In this document: in pieces, positions 44,506 through 54,406 of the stretch | How positions within the stretch are numbered: the first letter of the stretch is position 1 | How the letters are laid out: every line of letters starts with the position of its first letter | NCBI RefSeq assembly: GCF_001425045.1 | Contig: NZ_LMDJ01000032.1 | Span: 224,229 to 288,228 of the forward strand | Length of the DNA stretch: 64,000 nt | From: Massilia sp. Root351 | GTDB lineage: Bacteria; Pseudomonadota; Gammaproteobacteria; Burkholderiales; Burkholderiaceae_D | Reading direction: 5' to 3' | Translations under genes and position numbers: made by a program | Notes under the pieces: generated by a model | Databases searched by the model: none | The model's input: only the letters and a program-made list of their open reading frames with translations | What the model was told of the DNA's origin: nothing

Positions 44506-44551
44506 AATGGGGCCAGGGTGAATTAACTGAATAATTAACCCTGACCCCATT
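44506..44551. repeat. REP-like palindromic element
   Basis: Two 20-base arms (44506-44525 and 44532-44551) pair with two mismatches around a 6-base loop. The arms carry AATGGGGCCAGGGT and ACCCTGACCCCATT. Palindromes built on a GGGGTCAG core are dispersed repeats in related genomes, often near RAYT transposases. No such transposase gene is in the window. It lies between yicC and the TetR gene, at the edge of the accessory block. No T-run follows, so it is not a simple terminator. Confidence 0.75.
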
Positions 44552-44568
44552 TGTTTGGCGTGTAACTT

Positions 44569-45474
44569 TTATTCGAGGTTCTGGACCTGTTCTCGCATCT
44601 GCTCGATGAGCAGCTTCAGTTCCATCGACGCGTCCGCCAGTTCCTTGACGGACGCCTTGGCGCCCAGCGTGTTCGCTTCGCGGTTCAGTTCCTGCATCAT
44701 GAAGTCCAGGCGCTTGCCGACCTGGCCGCCTTTTTTCAGGATGTGGCGGGTTTCGGTCAGGTGCGCCGACAGGCGGCCCAGTTCCTCGGCCACGTCGATG
44801 CGGATGCCGTACAGGATCACTTCCTGGCGGATGCGCTCCATCGCGTCCTGGCGCGACAGGCTGGTGTTCGAGCCCTGGCAGGCCAGGCCCAGCGCTTCCT
44901 GCATGCGCTCGACGGCTTTCTGCTGGAAGGCGGCCACCACCTGCGGGATCAGCGGCGTGATGCGCTTGACGATCGCTTCCATGGATTCGATGCGGGACAC
45001 CAGCATCGCCTCCAGCGCCGCGCCTTCGCGCTGGCGGCTGGTGACGAAGGCGGCCACGGTGCGCGCGGTGAGCGCGGCCACGTCGGCCTGCAGGGTTTCC
45101 TGGCCGATCTGGGCTTCTTCCACCACGCCCGGCCAGCGCAGCAATTCAGCCACACTCATCACCGGGGCAGCGACGAAATGTTTGCCGACTTCGGCTTGTA
45201 AACGGGACAATTCCTCCAGCAGCGAGGTGTTCAGGGCGGTGGCGCCGGCGCCGGCGGCCTTGCGGCCAAAGCTCAGGCGCAGCTCGACTTTGCCTCGGGT
45301 GATGGCCGCCATGATGGCAGTGCGCAAATCGGGTTCCAGCGCGCGCAAATCGTCGTTAATTCGAAACTGCAAGTCAAGAAAACGTGAATTGACGCTCTTG
45401 ATTTCTATTGTCAGTGTCCCGGCCGCGCTTTCGCTGGTGGCAACCGCGTAGCCTGTCATGCTGGAAATGCTCAA
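44569..45474 (-). CDS. yicC: YicC-family endoribonuclease
   Basis: This 301-residue protein starts MSISSMTGYAVATSESAAGTLTIEIKSVNSRFLDLQFR, the YicC signature, and ends with the DUF1732 domain (IRIDVAEELGRLSAHLTETRHIL, GKRLDFMMQELNREANTLGAKA). YicC is an RNase in enterics. In many beta-proteobacteria it directly precedes gmk; here the gap to gmk is filled by other genes. It is divergent from a Ser/Thr kinase gene across 74 bases. Confidence 0.95.
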   Translation of the reverse strand: MSISSMTGYAVATSESAAGTLTIEIKSVNSRFLDLQFRINDDLRALEPDLRTAIMAAITRGKVELRLSFGRKAAGAGATALNTSLLEELSRLQAEVGKHFVAAPVMSVAELLRWPGVVEEAQIGQETLQADVAALTARTVAAFVTSRQREGAALEAMLVSRIESMEAIVKRITPLIPQVVAAFQQKAVERMQEALGLACQGSNTSLSRQDAMERIRQEVILYGIRIDVAEELGRLSAHLTETRHILKKGGQVGKRLDFMMQELNREANTLGAKASVKELADASMELKLLIEQMREQVQNLE

Positions 45475-45548
45475 TGGATGTCCCCGATTTAAACTTTACA
45501 AAACAGTGATTTATCCACACAATCCGGGTGTTGAAGCAAGGAAATCCT

Positions 45549-46550
45549 ATGGCTGCACAGAACAACGCTCCACTGCCGGATGGGCTGGAAATAGCTGGAT
45601 ATCGCATTGTAAAGAAAATTGCGTCCGGTGGGTTCAGTATTGTTTACCTGGCGTATGACGCGGAAGGCCATGCGGTGGCGCTCAAGGAGTACCTGCCAAG
45701 TGCGCTGGCGCTGCGCCAGCCCGGAGAACTGGCCCCTTCCATAGCGAAAGCCAATCTGCCGGTGTTCCGCATCGGCCTGAAATGCTTCTTCGAGGAGGGA
45801 CGGGCGCTGGCACGCATTTCGCATCCAAATGTTGTAAGAGTGTTGAATTTCTTCCGCGCCAACGAGACTGTCTACATGGTAATGGCTTACGAATCGGGCC
45901 ATTCGCTGCAGGAACACATCCAGCGGCAGCGCGCCAGGGGCAGCCGGGCGGGCGAGGCTTTCATCCGCCAGATCTTCATCCAGGTGCTCAAGGGGCTGCG
46001 CGAAGTGCATGCCAACCAGCTGCTGCACCTGGACCTGAAACCGGCCAATATCTATTTGCGCACCGACGGCACGCCCATGCTGCTGGATTTCGGCGCGGCG
46101 CGCCAGACCGTCAACAGCGACCTGCCCAAGCTGACGCCGATGTACACCCCCGGCTTCGCGCCGCCCGAGCTGTACGTCAAGACCGAGCCGCTGGGGCCGT
46201 GGACCGACGTCTACAGCATCGGCGCGTCGATCTTCGCCTGCATGGTCGGCTCGCCGCCGCAGCCGGCCGACCAGCGCCGCAAGGAGGATAAAATGGCGGG
46301 GCATTTCGCCAAGCTGGACGGCATGTACACGCCGGAACTGGTGGCGCTGGTGCGCCGCGCGCTGCTGCTGGACCCGCTGGCGCGGCCGCAAAGCCTGTTT
46401 GAGATGCAGAAAGTGCTGCAAACCCCCGTGCTGCCGCCGGCCGCGCCGGGTGCGCTGGAAAAGCTGGGCGGGCAGGTGCGCGGCCTGCTGGGGCAATTCG
46501 GCCGTTTTGGCCGTGGTATGAAAGACGTGGCGCAGACCACGCAATCCTGA
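45549..46550 (+). CDS. Hanks-type serine/threonine protein kinase
   Basis: This protein of 333 residues has a kinase domain in the N-terminal 270 residues. It shows the Gly-rich loop ASGGFSIVYLAYD, Lys46 in VALKEY, the catalytic loop HLDLKPANIYL and DFGAAR, then a PEL motif in the APE position. The C-terminal tail is short, with no membrane helix or sensor domain, so it is cytoplasmic. AAGGAA precedes the ATG at 45549. The next gene is a PP2C phosphatase 26 bases away, an antagonist pair. Confidence 0.93.
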   Translation: MAAQNNAPLPDGLEIAGYRIVKKIASGGFSIVYLAYDAEGHAVALKEYLPSALALRQPGELAPSIAKANLPVFRIGLKCFFEEGRALARISHPNVVRVLNFFRANETVYMVMAYESGHSLQEHIQRQRARGSRAGEAFIRQIFIQVLKGLREVHANQLLHLDLKPANIYLRTDGTPMLLDFGAARQTVNSDLPKLTPMYTPGFAPPELYVKTEPLGPWTDVYSIGASIFACMVGSPPQPADQRRKEDKMAGHFAKLDGMYTPELVALVRRALLLDPLARPQSLFEMQKVLQTPVLPPAAPGALEKLGGQVRGLLGQFGRFGRGMKDVAQTTQS

Positions 46551-46576
46551 CCGGTAACGACAATCCAGGGACCACC

Positions 46577-47539
46577 ATGCAATTCTCCGTATATCAGGAA
46601 AGCCACATCGGCGGCCGCAAGGTCAACCAGGACCGCATGGGCTACAGCTTCACGCGCGACGCCTTGCTGCTGGTGCTGGCCGACGGCATGGGCGGCCATT
46701 TGCGCGGCGAGGTGGCCGCCACCCTCGCCATGCAGACCATCTCCACCCTGTTCCAGCAGCAGGCCACGCCCTATGTGAAGAAGCCGGAGCGCTTCCTGGA
46801 GGAGGCCTTCATGGCCGCGCACCAGGAGATCCACCGCTACAAGGCCATGCACAACCTGCCGGAGACGCCGCGCACCACCGTGGTGGCCTGCCTGATCCAG
46901 CACAATATCGCGGTGTGGGCGCATTGCGGCGACTCGCGCCTGTACTGGATGCGCAGCGGCGAGGTGCTGGCGCGCACGCGCGACCATTCGCACGTGGAGA
47001 ACCTGATCGCCAAGGGCCTGGTGCCGGCTTCCGAACGGGCCACCCACCCGGACCGCAACAAGCTGTATAACTGCCTGGGCGCGACCAGTTTGCCCAAGGT
47101 GGAGCTGTCGCGCCGCGCCAGCATGTTGCCGGGCGACGTGATGCTGCTGTGCTCGGACGGCCTGTGGTCGGTGCTGGGCGACGCCGACCTGGCGCAGCGC
47201 CTGGCCACGCAGACCGTGGTGCGGGCGGTGCCGGACATGCTGCAGGCGGCCGTGGCCATCGGCGGCCCCAGCGGCGACAACGCCACCGCGCTGGCCATCA
47301 TGTGGCAGGGCAGTTCGGTTGCCGACGCGGCGCCCACCACGGCGGCCGGCATGTCCAGTATCATCTCGACCGAAATGCTGCCCGAAGACCAGGTCAACAC
47401 CACCATCGGCCGCGGCGCGCCATCCGAAGGGGCGGCGGGCCCGGTGGACGCCTTCGACGACGACGAGATCGAGCGCGCGATTGCGGAAATACGCGGCGCG
47501 ATCGAGAAATCCTCCCAATTACTTACCCGGAAAGACTGA
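46577..47539 (+). CDS. PP2C-family protein phosphatase
   Basis: This 320-residue phosphatase has the PP2C motifs in order: RKVNQDRMGY, VLADGMGGHLRGEVAA, WAHCGDSRLYW and LLCSDGLWSVL, then GDNATALAIMW. The metal-binding Asp residues are intact. The C-terminal 60 residues are acidic and variable. It is between the kinase gene and rph (3-base gap to rph), so the pair is read with the housekeeping genes. Confidence 0.95.
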   Translation: MQFSVYQESHIGGRKVNQDRMGYSFTRDALLLVLADGMGGHLRGEVAATLAMQTISTLFQQQATPYVKKPERFLEEAFMAAHQEIHRYKAMHNLPETPRTTVVACLIQHNIAVWAHCGDSRLYWMRSGEVLARTRDHSHVENLIAKGLVPASERATHPDRNKLYNCLGATSLPKVELSRRASMLPGDVMLLCSDGLWSVLGDADLAQRLATQTVVRAVPDMLQAAVAIGGPSGDNATALAIMWQGSSVADAAPTTAAGMSSIISTEMLPEDQVNTTIGRGAPSEGAAGPVDAFDDDEIERAIAEIRGAIEKSSQLLTRKD

Positions 47540-47542
47540 CCC

Positions 47543-48277
<735 letters not shown>

Positions 48278-48364
48278 TACCGCGGGGGGCAGGCCCGCCG
48301 GGTCTGAGCCCCGATCCTGCGGTTGGTTTACAATGTCGGCTCCAGAAATCCAGCCGACATCGCC

Positions 48365-48949
48365 ATGACCCAACGCCTCATCCTCGCCTCGAACAACGCG
48401 GGCAAGCTCAAGGAATTCAACGAACTGCTCGCCACGGTCGGCTACGACGTGCGCGCCCAGGGCGAGTACAACGTCCCCGAGGCGGATGAGCCGCACCATA
48501 CTTTTGTCGAAAATGCACTGCAAAAGGCGCGCCACGCGGCCCGCCTGACCGGGCTGCCGGCGCTGGCTGACGATTCGGGCGTGTGCGTGACGGCGCTGGG
48601 CAACGCGCCGGGCGTCTACTCGGCGCGCTACGCCGGCGAGCCGAAATCGGACGCGGCCAACAGCGCCAAGCTGATTGCCGACCTGGCCGCCCATGCCGAT
48701 AAATCGGCGTACTATTACTGTGTGCTGGTGTTCGTGCGCCATGCGGACGATCCGCAGCCGGTGATCGCGGACGGCCGCTGGAACGGGCAAATCATCGCCG
48801 AGGCGCGCGGCAACGGCGGCTTCGGCTACGACCCGCATTTCTTCATCCCCGAACTGGGCAAGTGCGCAGCCGAGCTCACGGCCGATGAGAAGAACAAGCT
48901 GTCCCACCGCGGCCAGGCCCTGCGCGCACTGGTAGAGAAACTGAAATGA
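48365..48949 (+). CDS. rdgB: RdgB, XTP/dITP diphosphatase
   Basis: This protein of 194 residues removes non-canonical purine nucleoside triphosphates. It starts MTQRLILASNNAGKLKEFNELL, continues with HTFVENALQKARHAARLTGLPALADDSGVCV, and ends KNKLSHRGQALRALVEKL, all Ham1-type signatures. The ATG at 48365 was preferred over an upstream in-frame start because the conserved sequence starts there. Its stop overlaps the hemW start (ATGA). Confidence 0.97.
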   Translation: MTQRLILASNNAGKLKEFNELLATVGYDVRAQGEYNVPEADEPHHTFVENALQKARHAARLTGLPALADDSGVCVTALGNAPGVYSARYAGEPKSDAANSAKLIADLAAHADKSAYYYCVLVFVRHADDPQPVIADGRWNGQIIAEARGNGGFGYDPHFFIPELGKCAAELTADEKNKLSHRGQALRALVEKLK

Positions 48950-50202
48950 TCCCGATCAAGGTCGTCGGCGCCAAGCCGGCAGCGACTCGCGCCGCTTCCA
49001 ACAACGCGGCCGCCGCCGGCAGCGCGCTGCATTACCTGCAGCCCGGCGCGCTGAACCTGACCGCGCTGCCGCCGCTGTCGCTGTACATCCACTTCCCGTG
49101 GTGCGTGCGCAAGTGCCCGTATTGCGACTTCAATTCGCACGAGGCCAAGGGCGGCGGTTTCCCGGAGCAGGAGTACCTCGCTTCCCTGCGCAGCGACCTG
49201 GAAATGGCGCTGCCGCTGATCTGGGGCCGCCGCATCCACACCATCTTCATCGGCGGCGGCACGCCCAGCCTGATGTCGGCGGCGGGCCTGGACCGCTTGC
49301 TGTCGGACGTGCGCACGCTGCTGCCGATGGACGCGGACACCGAGATCACGATGGAGGCCAACCCCGGCACCTTCGAGGCCGAGAAGTTCAAGTCCTACCG
49401 CGCCAGCGGCATCAACCGCCTGTCGATCGGCATCCAGAGTTTCAACGCGGAGCACCTGTCGGCGCTGGGGCGCATCCACGACGGCGGCGAGGCGCGCCGC
49501 GCGGTGGAAATCGCGCTGGCCAACTTCGACAACTTCAACCTCGATCTGATGTACGCGCTGCCGACGCAGACGCTGGAACAGGCACGCCAGGATATCGAAA
49601 CGGCGATGTCGTTCAAGCCGCCGCACCTGTCGCTGTACCACCTGACGATGGAGCCTAACACGCTGTTCGCCAAGTACCCGCCGGTGCTGCCGGACGACGA
49701 CGCCAGCGCGGACATGCAGGACATGATCGCCGAGCTGACCGCCGCCGGCGGCTACGGCCAGTACGAGGTGTCGGCCTATGCGCAACCGGGCCACCGCGCC
49801 AAACACAACCTGAACTACTGGCACTTCGGCGACTACCTCGGCATCGGCGCCGGCGCGCACTCGAAAATCTCGTTCCCGCACCGCGTGCTGCGCCAGGCGC
49901 GCTACAAGCAGCCCAAGGCCTACATGGAGGCGGTCAGGGGCGGCAACCCGGTACAGGAAGAATATGAGATCGGGCGCGACGAGATGGGCTTCGAATTCAT
50001 GCTCAACACCTTGCGCCTGCACGAGGGCTTCGAGCCCAACCTGTTCGCCGAGCGCACCGGCTTGCCGATCAACGCCATCGACCAGCAGCTTAACGCGGCC
50101 GAGGCCAAGGGCTTGCTGTACCGCGACTACAAGCTGATCAAGCCGACGGAATTAGGGCAGCGCTTCTTGAACGACCTGCAGCAGATGTTCCTGCCATCCT
50201 GA
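48946..50202 (+). CDS. hemW: HemW-like radical SAM protein
   Basis: This 418-residue protein has a radical SAM motif (FPWCVRKCPYCDFNSHEA, CxxxCxxC) and the GGGTPSLM segment. The HemN/HemW C-terminal domain includes MEPNTLFAKYPP, FGDYLGIGAGAHSK and GFEFMLNTLRL. HemW binds heme and inserts it into respiratory enzymes; it is not the coproporphyrinogen oxidase HemN. An N-terminal tail of about 35 residues is extra. It overlaps rdgB by 4 bases, and its last 65 bases overlap the 3' end of the chemoreceptor gene on the other strand. Confidence 0.93.
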   Translation: MIPIKVVGAKPAATRAASNNAAAAGSALHYLQPGALNLTALPPLSLYIHFPWCVRKCPYCDFNSHEAKGGGFPEQEYLASLRSDLEMALPLIWGRRIHTIFIGGGTPSLMSAAGLDRLLSDVRTLLPMDADTEITMEANPGTFEAEKFKSYRASGINRLSIGIQSFNAEHLSALGRIHDGGEARRAVEIALANFDNFNLDLMYALPTQTLEQARQDIETAMSFKPPHLSLYHLTMEPNTLFAKYPPVLPDDDASADMQDMIAELTAAGGYGQYEVSAYAQPGHRAKHNLNYWHFGDYLGIGAGAHSKISFPHRVLRQARYKQPKAYMEAVRGGNPVQEEYEIGRDEMGFEFMLNTLRLHEGFEPNLFAERTGLPINAIDQQLNAAEAKGLLYRDYKLIKPTELGQRFLNDLQQMFLPS

Positions 50203-51766
50203 GGCGGGGCTGCTCGTTGCCCAGCTTGAAGGACGCTGCCACGCCGGCCAGGCTGGCGGCCTGCTCCTGCATGCTGGCCGCCGCCGCAGCGGCCTGCTCC
50301 ACCAGCGCGGCGTTCTGCTGCGTCACCTGGTCCATTTGCGTGATGGCGCGGTTCACCTGTTCGATGCCGCTGCTTTGCTCGCTGCTCGATGAGCTCATCT
50401 CGGCCATGATGTCGTTGACGCGGCGCACGCTGGACACCACTTCGTCCATGGTGGCGCCGGCCTGCTGAACCAGCGTGGTGCCGGCGTTCACCTGCTGCAC
50501 CGAGTTGCCGATCAATTCCTTGATTTCCTTGGCCGCCGCCGCGCTGCGCTGCGCCAGCTGCCGCACTTCCGACGCCACCACCGCGAAGCCGCGCCCTTGC
50601 TCGCCGGCGCGCGCCGCCTCCACCGCCGCGTTCAGGGCCAGGATGTTGGTCTGGAAGGCGATGCCGTCGATGACGCCGATGATGTCGACGATCTTGCGCG
50701 CCGAAGCGTCGATGGCGCCCATGGTGTCGACCACCTGGCCGACGATGACGCCGCTTTTCACCGCCACTTCGGAGGCGGCCTGCGCCAGCTGGTTGGCCTG
50801 GCGCGCGCTGTCGGCGTTCTGGCGCACGGTGGCGTTCAGTTGCTCCATCGACGACGCGGTTTCCTCCAGCGAGCTGGCTTGTTCTTCGGTGCGGGTCGAC
50901 AGGTCCATATTGCCGGAGGCGATCTCGCTGGAGGCGCTGGCGATGGCGTTGGTGCCGGTCTGCACCTGGCTGACCACGTTGCGCAGCGCGTCGTTCATGG
51001 TGTGCAGCGCCGTCATCAGCTCGCCGATTTCGTCGCGCGCCTTGTCCTGGCTGAAGCTGGTGGTCAGGTCGCCCTGCGCCACGGTCGAGGCCACCGCCAG
51101 CGCCGAGCGCAGCGGCTGGGTGATGCTGCGCGAGATGATGTAGGCGGCCACGGCGCCGGCCGCCACCAGCAGCACGCCCATCAGGGACATCAGCATGGTG
51201 CTGCGGCTGTTGGCCGCGTCGATGGCCTTGGCGGTGTCGTCGATGTCCTTGCGCTGGTGCTCCAGCAGGAACAGCACGCGCTTCTGGTAGGCATCGGCCG
51301 CCGGCGAGAACACTTCCTTGAAGGCGCGCTCGGACTCGGCGGCGTTGCCGGCCTTCTTGGCGTCCATCACCTTGTTCTTGGCGTCCTGGTACTGATTGCG
51401 CAGGCCGACGATGGTCTTCATGATTTCGCGTTCCTCGTCGGTGTCGAGGAGCTCTTCGATTTTCTTGATCAGTGCCGAGCCGCGCTTGGTGCTGTCGGCC
51501 ACCACGTCGGCGAACACCACGGGCAACTGCTCGTCGGTGGTGCGGGAAAACAGCGCGGTGCGCGCGATGGCCGAGTAGATCAGCACGTACCAGTCCGATA
51601 CCAGGCGCTCGGTGGCCAGCGGGTTGGCCATCATCTGCTTGGTCGCCTCGGCGTTGGCGCGGGCGTGCACCAGGGCGTAGCCGGTGGCCACCACCGACAG
51701 CGCCAGCACGATGGTGAAGCCGGCCGCGAGCCGGGTGGCAATACGCATATTGGTCAGGAAATTCAT
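50138..51766 (-). CDS. methyl-accepting chemotaxis protein
   Basis: This receptor of 542 residues (ATG at 51766) has an N-terminal membrane helix (RLAAGFTIVLALSVVATGYALV), a helical-bundle periplasmic domain of about 150 residues and a second helix (LMGVLLVAAGAVAAYIISRSI). A HAMP domain and a long signalling coiled coil follow, with the hairpin motif EIKELIGNSVQQV near QGRGFAVVASEVRQLAQRSAAAAKEI. The ligand cannot be read from the sequence. It has no C-terminal methyl-transferase docking pentapeptide of the NWETF type. Its C-terminus overlaps hemW tail-to-tail by 65 bases. Confidence 0.94.
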   Translation of the reverse strand: MNFLTNMRIATRLAAGFTIVLALSVVATGYALVHARANAEATKQMMANPLATERLVSDWYVLIYSAIARTALFSRTTDEQLPVVFADVVADSTKRGSALIKKIEELLDTDEEREIMKTIVGLRNQYQDAKNKVMDAKKAGNAAESERAFKEVFSPAADAYQKRVLFLLEHQRKDIDDTAKAIDAANSRSTMLMSLMGVLLVAAGAVAAYIISRSITQPLRSALAVASTVAQGDLTTSFSQDKARDEIGELMTALHTMNDALRNVVSQVQTGTNAIASASSEIASGNMDLSTRTEEQASSLEETASSMEQLNATVRQNADSARQANQLAQAASEVAVKSGVIVGQVVDTMGAIDASARKIVDIIGVIDGIAFQTNILALNAAVEAARAGEQGRGFAVVASEVRQLAQRSAAAAKEIKELIGNSVQQVNAGTTLVQQAGATMDEVVSSVRRVNDIMAEMSSSSSEQSSGIEQVNRAITQMDQVTQQNAALVEQAAAAAASMQEQAASLAGVAASFKLGNEQPRLRMAGTSAAGRSRSAALIPSA

Positions 51767-51884
51767 TGGACGCTCCCTCGTGTCTCTTGCCAACCGGCAC
51801 CGACGAGTATGCGCCGATAGCCGCGCCGGGGGCAACTGTTGCGCACTGGCGCAGCCGCTTTTTACAACAGCGCGGGTGGCCTTT

Positions 51885-52958
51885 TTAGAATGCTGACGTT
51901 TGCGACAAGTCCGGCTTCTCGCTCCAGCGCGCGAACGCTTCGGCCATGCGTTCGCTTTCGCCGATGGAGCGGGTCCAGTCGCGGATGCGGGTGTCGTGGT
52001 TCTGGCCGTAGAACTTGAAGTCGGCGCGGTCCGGCATTTTCCGGTTCGGCAGTGTGGCCAGGAAGGCCGGCGATGGCGAGACCAGGATCACGTTCTCCAG
52101 CGCGGCGTCGCGGGCGCGGCGCCACGGCATCGACTTGTCCAGCCAGCCGGGCACGATGTAGTCGCTGAAGTGCGGGTACAGCACCAGGCCGGGGTCGCGC
52201 TGGTAGGGCAGGTGCAGGTGGTAGTCGATCAGGCCGCCGTCCCAGTAGGCGCCCGCCGGTGCGCCGGCGATGCCGGAGACCGCCTGCAGCACCATGGGAA
52301 TCGAGCCCGAGGCCAGCAGCGCGTCGCGCAGGTTGTGTTCGGACAGGCCGACGAAGTGGTTGGCGAAGGCGTCGAACCGCTGGCGCAGCCAGTCCTGGCC
52401 GTCGCGCGCGTCGTGGAAGATCACGCGTTCCATGGCGCTGGCCAGGCGGCTGCGCGAGACGGCGTTGCCGGCGGCGGCGCGCAGGAAGCCGGCCAGCTCG
52501 CGCCAGCGGCTGCCGGCCGCCTGCGCCAGCGGTCCGGCGCCGCGCGCGGTGATGATGGACAGCGAGTAGCGCGGGCTGTCGAGCGCTTCGGCGCCGCGCC
52601 CGTCCAGCAGTTCGTCGAGCAGGGCGCGGCAGGTGTTGCTGACGTAGGCCGCATCCACCTTGGCCGGGTAGCGCTGGTGCGCATACAGATGGGCCAGGCG
52701 CTTGTGCGCCGTGTCCGGATCGTCGAAGGCGGCGGCGGCCATGCGCCAGGCGCCGATGGAGGCGCCGATCAGGCGGCGCTGGCGCGGCGCCCGTTTCAGG
52801 AAGTCGCCGAACAGCCAGCGGTCCAGGCCGTGCAGGATCAGGCCTTTCGGCCCGCCCGCCGCCGCCGGGACGATGGCCACGTCGGCCGCCTGCATGCCTT
52901 CGGCGGCGATGCGCAGGCGCGCCCGCCCGCCGAGGCGGATGATGATGGGCGACGCCAT
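51885..52958 (-). CDS. patatin-like phospholipase
   Basis: This 357-residue enzyme shows the patatin dyad: the nucleophile elbow GASIGAW (Ser at about residue 67) in RRLIGASIGAWRMAAAAF and the DGG motif (AYWDGGLIDYH). It also has the oxyanion AAAGGPKGLILHGLDRW loop. There is no signal peptide, so it acts in the cytoplasm or on the inner membrane. Its start shares one base with the stop of the outer-membrane factor gene (TAATG), so it is translated as the last gene of the efflux operon. The reason for this coupling is unknown. Confidence 0.88.
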   Translation of the reverse strand: MASPIIIRLGGRARLRIAAEGMQAADVAIVPAAAGGPKGLILHGLDRWLFGDFLKRAPRQRRLIGASIGAWRMAAAAFDDPDTAHKRLAHLYAHQRYPAKVDAAYVSNTCRALLDELLDGRGAEALDSPRYSLSIITARGAGPLAQAAGSRWRELAGFLRAAAGNAVSRSRLASAMERVIFHDARDGQDWLRQRFDAFANHFVGLSEHNLRDALLASGSIPMVLQAVSGIAGAPAGAYWDGGLIDYHLHLPYQRDPGLVLYPHFSDYIVPGWLDKSMPWRRARDAALENVILVSPSPAFLATLPNRKMPDRADFKFYGQNHDTRIRDWTRSIGESERMAEAFARWSEKPDLSQTSAF

Positions 52959-54406
52959 TATTTCAACCCGCCTCCCAGCGCGCGGTACAGGTCGATGGCG
53001 CTGGTGGTGCGCAGCAGGCGCGCCTGCACCAGCGACTGCTCGGCGCTGAACAGTTCGCGCTGCGCGTCGAGCACGTCGAGCGAACTGGCCACGCCGTTCT
53101 CGAAGCGCAGCTGCAGCAGCTTCAGGCGGTCCGCCTGCGCATCCTGCACGGCGCGCTGCGCCGCCACCTGGTCGCCCAGGTAGCTGCGCGCGGCCAGCGC
53201 GTCGGCCACTTCGCGGAAGGCGGTCTGGATGGTCTTCTCGTAGTCGGCCACGGCGATGTTCTTGCGCACTTCGCTCAGGTTCAGGTTGGCGCGGTTGCGG
53301 CCGGCGTCGAAGATGGGCAGCACCAGCTGCGGCACGAAGGACCAGCTGCCGGTGCCGCTGTCGAACAGGCCGGAGATGTCCGGGCTGCTGCTGCCGATGG
53401 CGGCGGTCAGGCTGATGCGCGGGAAGAAGGCCGCGCGCGCCGCGCCGATGTTGGCGTTGGCCGCCAGCAGGCGCTGCTCGGCGGCGCGGATGTCGGGACG
53501 GCGCGCCACCAGCTCGGACGGCAGGCCTTCCGGCACCGCGCTCATGGCGTCGATGTCGGCGTCGCTGGCCATGGCGCCGGCAGCGGTGGCATCGGCGGCA
53601 GGGGCCCGGCCCACCAGCAGCGTCAGCGCGTTTTGAGCCTGCGCGCGCTGGCGCGCCAAGGTGAGCGCGGCCACGCGCGCCGTTTCCATCAGCGTTTCGT
53701 TCGAACGCAGGTCCAGGCGCGAGGACGCGCCCACTTCCATGCGCTGCTGGGTGAGCTTGTAGGTGCGGGCGCGCGCTTCATAGGTCTGCTGTGCCAGCCG
53801 GTACTGCTCGGCGAAGGCGCGCTCGGTGAAGTAGGCCTTCGCCACTTCGGCCACCACGCTGATCTGCGCCGCCTGGCGCGCTTCGTCGCTGGCCAGGTAG
53901 CTGGCCAGGGCGGCGTCGTTCAGGCTTTTCACGCGGCCGAAGAAGTCCAGCTCGAAGGCGGAAATGCCCAGGCCGGCGTCGAAGCGGCTGCTGGTGATGT
54001 CCTGGCCGGTGGCGGACACCGAGCGCGGGGTGCGGGCGCGGGTGCCGCCCAGCGTGCCGTTCAGGGTGGGCAGGCGGTCGGCCGACTGGATATTGTAGGC
54101 TGCGCGCGCCTCTTCGATGCGCAGCGCGGCCGTGCGCAGGTCGCGGTTGTATTCCAGCGCGGTAGCGATCAGCTGCTGCAGGCGCTGGTCGGGGAAGTAC
54201 TCGCGCCAGCCGGTGTCGGCGGCGGGCTTGCCCGCGCTGGCCGGCGCGGCTGCGTTGGCCGTGGCGCCGGCGGCCGCCGGCACGGCAGGGTAGGCCGCCG
54301 CTACCGGCGCCGCGGGGCGCTGGTAGGTCGGCGCCAGCGAGCAGCCCGACAGCAGCAGCGCGGCTGCGGCAGCCAGGACGCTTTGCTTGTGTTTGGTTTT
54401 CATCAT
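52958..54406 (-). CDS. RND efflux outer-membrane factor (OprM/NodT family)
   Basis: This 482-residue lipoprotein begins with a lipobox (LLLSGCSLAPTYQRP, Cys22) and carries the two repeated coiled-coil OEP domains of the TolC/OprM fold. Motifs include NRDLRTAALRIEEARAAYNIQSADRLPTL, FELDFFGRVKSLNDAALASYLAS and LVARRPDIRAAEQRLLAANANIGAARAAFFPRISLTAAIG. It forms the exit duct of the pump. The ATG overlaps the pump gene's stop by 4 bases (ATGA), and patatin follows with a one-base overlap. Confidence 0.95.
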   Translation of the reverse strand: MMKTKHKQSVLAAAAALLLSGCSLAPTYQRPAAPVAAAYPAVPAAAGATANAAAPASAGKPAADTGWREYFPDQRLQQLIATALEYNRDLRTAALRIEEARAAYNIQSADRLPTLNGTLGGTRARTPRSVSATGQDITSSRFDAGLGISAFELDFFGRVKSLNDAALASYLASDEARQAAQISVVAEVAKAYFTERAFAEQYRLAQQTYEARARTYKLTQQRMEVGASSRLDLRSNETLMETARVAALTLARQRAQAQNALTLLVGRAPAADATAAGAMASDADIDAMSAVPEGLPSELVARRPDIRAAEQRLLAANANIGAARAAFFPRISLTAAIGSSSPDISGLFDSGTGSWSFVPQLVLPIFDAGRNRANLNLSEVRKNIAVADYEKTIQTAFREVADALAARSYLGDQVAAQRAVQDAQADRLKLLQLRFENGVASSLDVLDAQRELFSAEQSLVQARLLRTTSAIDLYRALGGGLK

